This document shows, piece after piece, positions 4,129-5,876 of a stretch of DNA of 5,876 nucleotides. The position numbers were made by a program, and so were the translations under genes. Source of the stretch: Bacteriovoracaceae bacterium UBA6144 (GTDB lineage: Bacteria; Bdellovibrionota; Bacteriovoracia; Bacteriovoracales; Bacteriovoracaceae); NCBI GenBank assembly GCA_002435705.1, contig DIVA01000053.1, positions 1-5,876 on the forward strand. The letters run 5' to 3'. How positions within the stretch are numbered: position 1 is the stretch's first letter; the number at the start of each line of letters is the position of its first letter. Under the pieces are notes generated by a model, which worked only from the letters and a program-made list of their open reading frames with translations, ran no database searches and was not told where the DNA came from.

Positions 4129-5876
4129 ATGCAAAAAGCCCCGATTCCTACCAATGAAAAAGAGCGTCTTCAGGAACTTTATCAATACGAAGTTCTCGAT
4201 ACGCCCTGTGAAAAAATCTTCGATGATCTCACAGAGTTGGCCAAAACAATCTGCCAGACAAAAATTGCCCTCATCAGTTTGGTCGATAAGGAGCGGCAGT
4301 GGTTTAAATCCAAGCAAGGCTTAGACGCCATGGAGACTCCCCGCGAGATTTCCTTTTGCGGGCATGCCATTGTTCAAGACGATATTTTTGAGATTGAAAA
4401 CGCACTGATGGATGATCGTTTTAAAGATAACCCTTTGTGCTTGAATGCCCCGAATGTGATTTTTTATGCAGGGGCTCCGCTCGTCACGGCAGCTGGTTAT
4501 AAGCTGGGTACTCTTTGTGTCATCGACGATAAGCCCGGAAAACTGAGCGCCACTCAACGCCAACTCTTACATCAGCTCTCAAAGCAAGTGATCAACTATC
4601 TCGAGCTGAAGCGAAAGGAGATGGAACTCCAGCTCTCTCAGATAAAACTCGATCGCATCGTCAACCACATCCCAGTCATGCTCTCGATGTACAATGAGAA
4701 GGGAGAGTTTATTTGGTGTAACAAAAGTTGGGAGCGAGAGCTGGGATGGTCAGAGAAAGAGATGCATGGACAGGATACTCTTGCAGAATTCTACCCTGAT
4801 CCGAAACTGCGCCAAGAAGTCTTAGACTTCATGATGAAGCCAGGTCAGGGCTGGAGAGAGTTTCGAACACGGACAAAAAAAAATCAGTACATCTACACCT
4901 CTTGGGCCAATGTGAGTTTGCCTAACGGCTGGACAGTGGGGATTGGAAAAAATATTGATGAGCGAAAAAAATCGCAAGAGGCCACGGAACTTCTTTATCA
5001 ACGCAACCGGATGATTTTGAAGGGCGCCGGGCTTGGCTCTTGGGACTGGTGGTTAGAGACCAATCAAGTGGCTTTCGATGAACTCTGGTGCGAAATGCTA
5101 GGGCTCGATTTTAATACATTAGAAATGAACCTTGCCACTTGGCAAGAGCGAGTCCATCCCGATGATTTAGAGCAATGCTCTAGAGACATCAAGAGGCATC
5201 TAGAGGGAGAGACAGAGTATTACGAGAATACTCATCGAATGAAACACGCCAACGGACAGTGGGTGTATATTCTTGACCGTGGACGAATCTCTGAGCGCGA
5301 TGCAAATGGAAAACCCATCCGTTTTACGGGCACACATTTTGATGTCACGAATCAAAAAAGAATCGAGCAGTCTTTACTCGATTACAAAAGAAAAACTGAA
5401 TCTATTTTTGAATCCTCTCATGATGCGATTCTTTTATGGAATGATGGCATGCTCCTAGACTCAAACCGAAGAGGAGTCGAGATCTTTGGTTTTGATACTT
5501 TAGATGAGATGCGCCACGTCCACCCAGCGACTCTTTCTCCCCCGACTCAGCCCAATGGAGGTGATTCGAAAGAGCTTGCCGAAGAGATCCTCAGTTACCT
5601 GCGAACCCATAATGCCCATCGCTTTGAGTGGATTCACCGCAAGAATAATGGTGAGGATTTTGAGGCAGATATTGTGGCTTCAACTTTTTATCTCGAAGAT
5701 AAGCGAATCACTCAAACCACCATTCGGGACATCTCTCAAGAAAAAAGAGAGCAGAGAAAAAACCTTGCTTTTTATAATGCACTCTTAGAGATGGGGAACC
5801 TTGATAGCAAGTTAAACTACCTTGAAAATCTTCAGTTTATTTTAAAGAAAGTCGCTCTCACGATCAATTGCCAACA
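4129..5876 (+). CDS. Multidomain GAF-PAS-PAS-PAS sensor protein (N-terminal part, runs off right edge)
   Basis: The frame is open for 582 codons to the window edge. Residues about 1-160 form a GAF domain of a type common at the front of bacterial sensors: NEKERLQELYQYEVLDTP (9-26), FDDLTELA, IALISLVDKERQWFKS, the SFCGHAI box (75-81), FYAGAPL (112-118) and GTLCVID. A PAS domain follows (about 168-280; NIDERKK end), then a PAS_3-type PAS with its PAC part (about 290-412; WVYILDRGR, FTGTHFDVTNQK), and a third PAS (about 418-540; TTIRDISQEKR). Helical linkers join them, and residues about 545-582 may begin a second GAF. There is no signal peptide or membrane segment, so it is probably cytoplasmic. 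The output domain lies outside the window: histidine kinase, GGDEF/EAL or phosphatase are all possible. An in-frame TAG at 4081 limits the start, and the ATG matches the usual family N-terminus. Ligand and output are unknown. Confidence 0.93.
   Translation, partial: MQKAPIPTNEKERLQELYQYEVLDTPCEKIFDDLTELAKTICQTKIALISLVDKERQWFKSKQGLDAMETPREISFCGHAIVQDDIFEIENALMDDRFKDNPLCLNAPNVIFYAGAPLVTAAGYKLGTLCVIDDKPGKLSATQRQLLHQLSKQVINYLELKRKEMELQLSQIKLDRIVNHIPVMLSMYNEKGEFIWCNKSWERELGWSEKEMHGQDTLAEFYPDPKLRQEVLDFMMKPGQGWREFRTRTKKNQYIYTSWANVSLPNGWTVGIGKNIDERKKSQEATELLYQRNRMILKGAGLGSWDWWLETNQVAFDELWCEMLGLDFNTLEMNLATWQERVHPDDLEQCSRDIKRHLEGETEYYENTHRMKHANGQWVYILDRGRISERDANGKPIRFTGTHFDVTNQKRIEQSLLDYKRKTESIFESSHDAILLWNDGMLLDSNRRGVEIFGFDTLDEMRHVHPATLSPPTQPNGGDSKELAEEILSYLRTHNAHRFEWIHRKNNGEDFEADIVASTFYLEDKRITQTTIRDISQEKREQRKNLAFYNALLEMGNLDSKLNYLENLQFILKKVALTINCQ

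Overview
The window looks like ordinary chromosomal DNA of a Gram-negative bacterium. Genes are dense, base composition is even, leaders are short with clear Shine-Dalgarno sites, and one N-terminal Sec signal peptide is visible. There is no rRNA, tRNA, CRISPR array, insertion sequence or phage gene. A eukaryote-type NADP-isocitrate dehydrogenase, a umuDC operon and a GAF/PAS sensor together would suit a Bdellovibrionota or other deltaproteobacterium-like lineage. That placement is a weak inference, because no phylogenetic marker was tested.

The left part is on the minus strand. Reading in the direction of transcription, an unrecognised 213-residue protein (2345 to 1704) is followed after a 76-nt gap by icd (1627 to 395, NADP-isocitrate dehydrogenase) and a strong intrinsic terminator (348-384). 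Beyond it is the start of a secreted cysteine-rich protein (311 to 1) that runs off the left edge.

The right part is on the plus strand. A umuD-like gene (2445-2795) overlaps a full-length umuC (2773-4047, DNA polymerase V catalytic subunit) by 23 nt. After 81 AT-rich nt holding two inverted repeats comes a large GAF-PAS-PAS-PAS sensor protein (from 4129), which runs off the right edge before any output domain is seen.

The main observation is the umuD-like gene. Its product begins almost exactly where RecA-assisted self-cleavage of E. coli UmuD would begin UmuD', and an in-frame stop six bases upstream of its ATG rules out a longer N-terminus. Both catalytic residues of the UmuD protease (Ser60 and Lys97 in E. 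coli) are replaced. The gene therefore appears to encode a ready-made UmuD'-like subunit that neither needs nor can perform self-cleavage. This would remove the usual post-translational delay on Pol V and leave transcription as the main control. A dyad (TTTACG-N9-CGTAAA, 2404-2424) in the 99-bp divergent region before umuD is a candidate operator, and it could also act on the unknown divergent gene.
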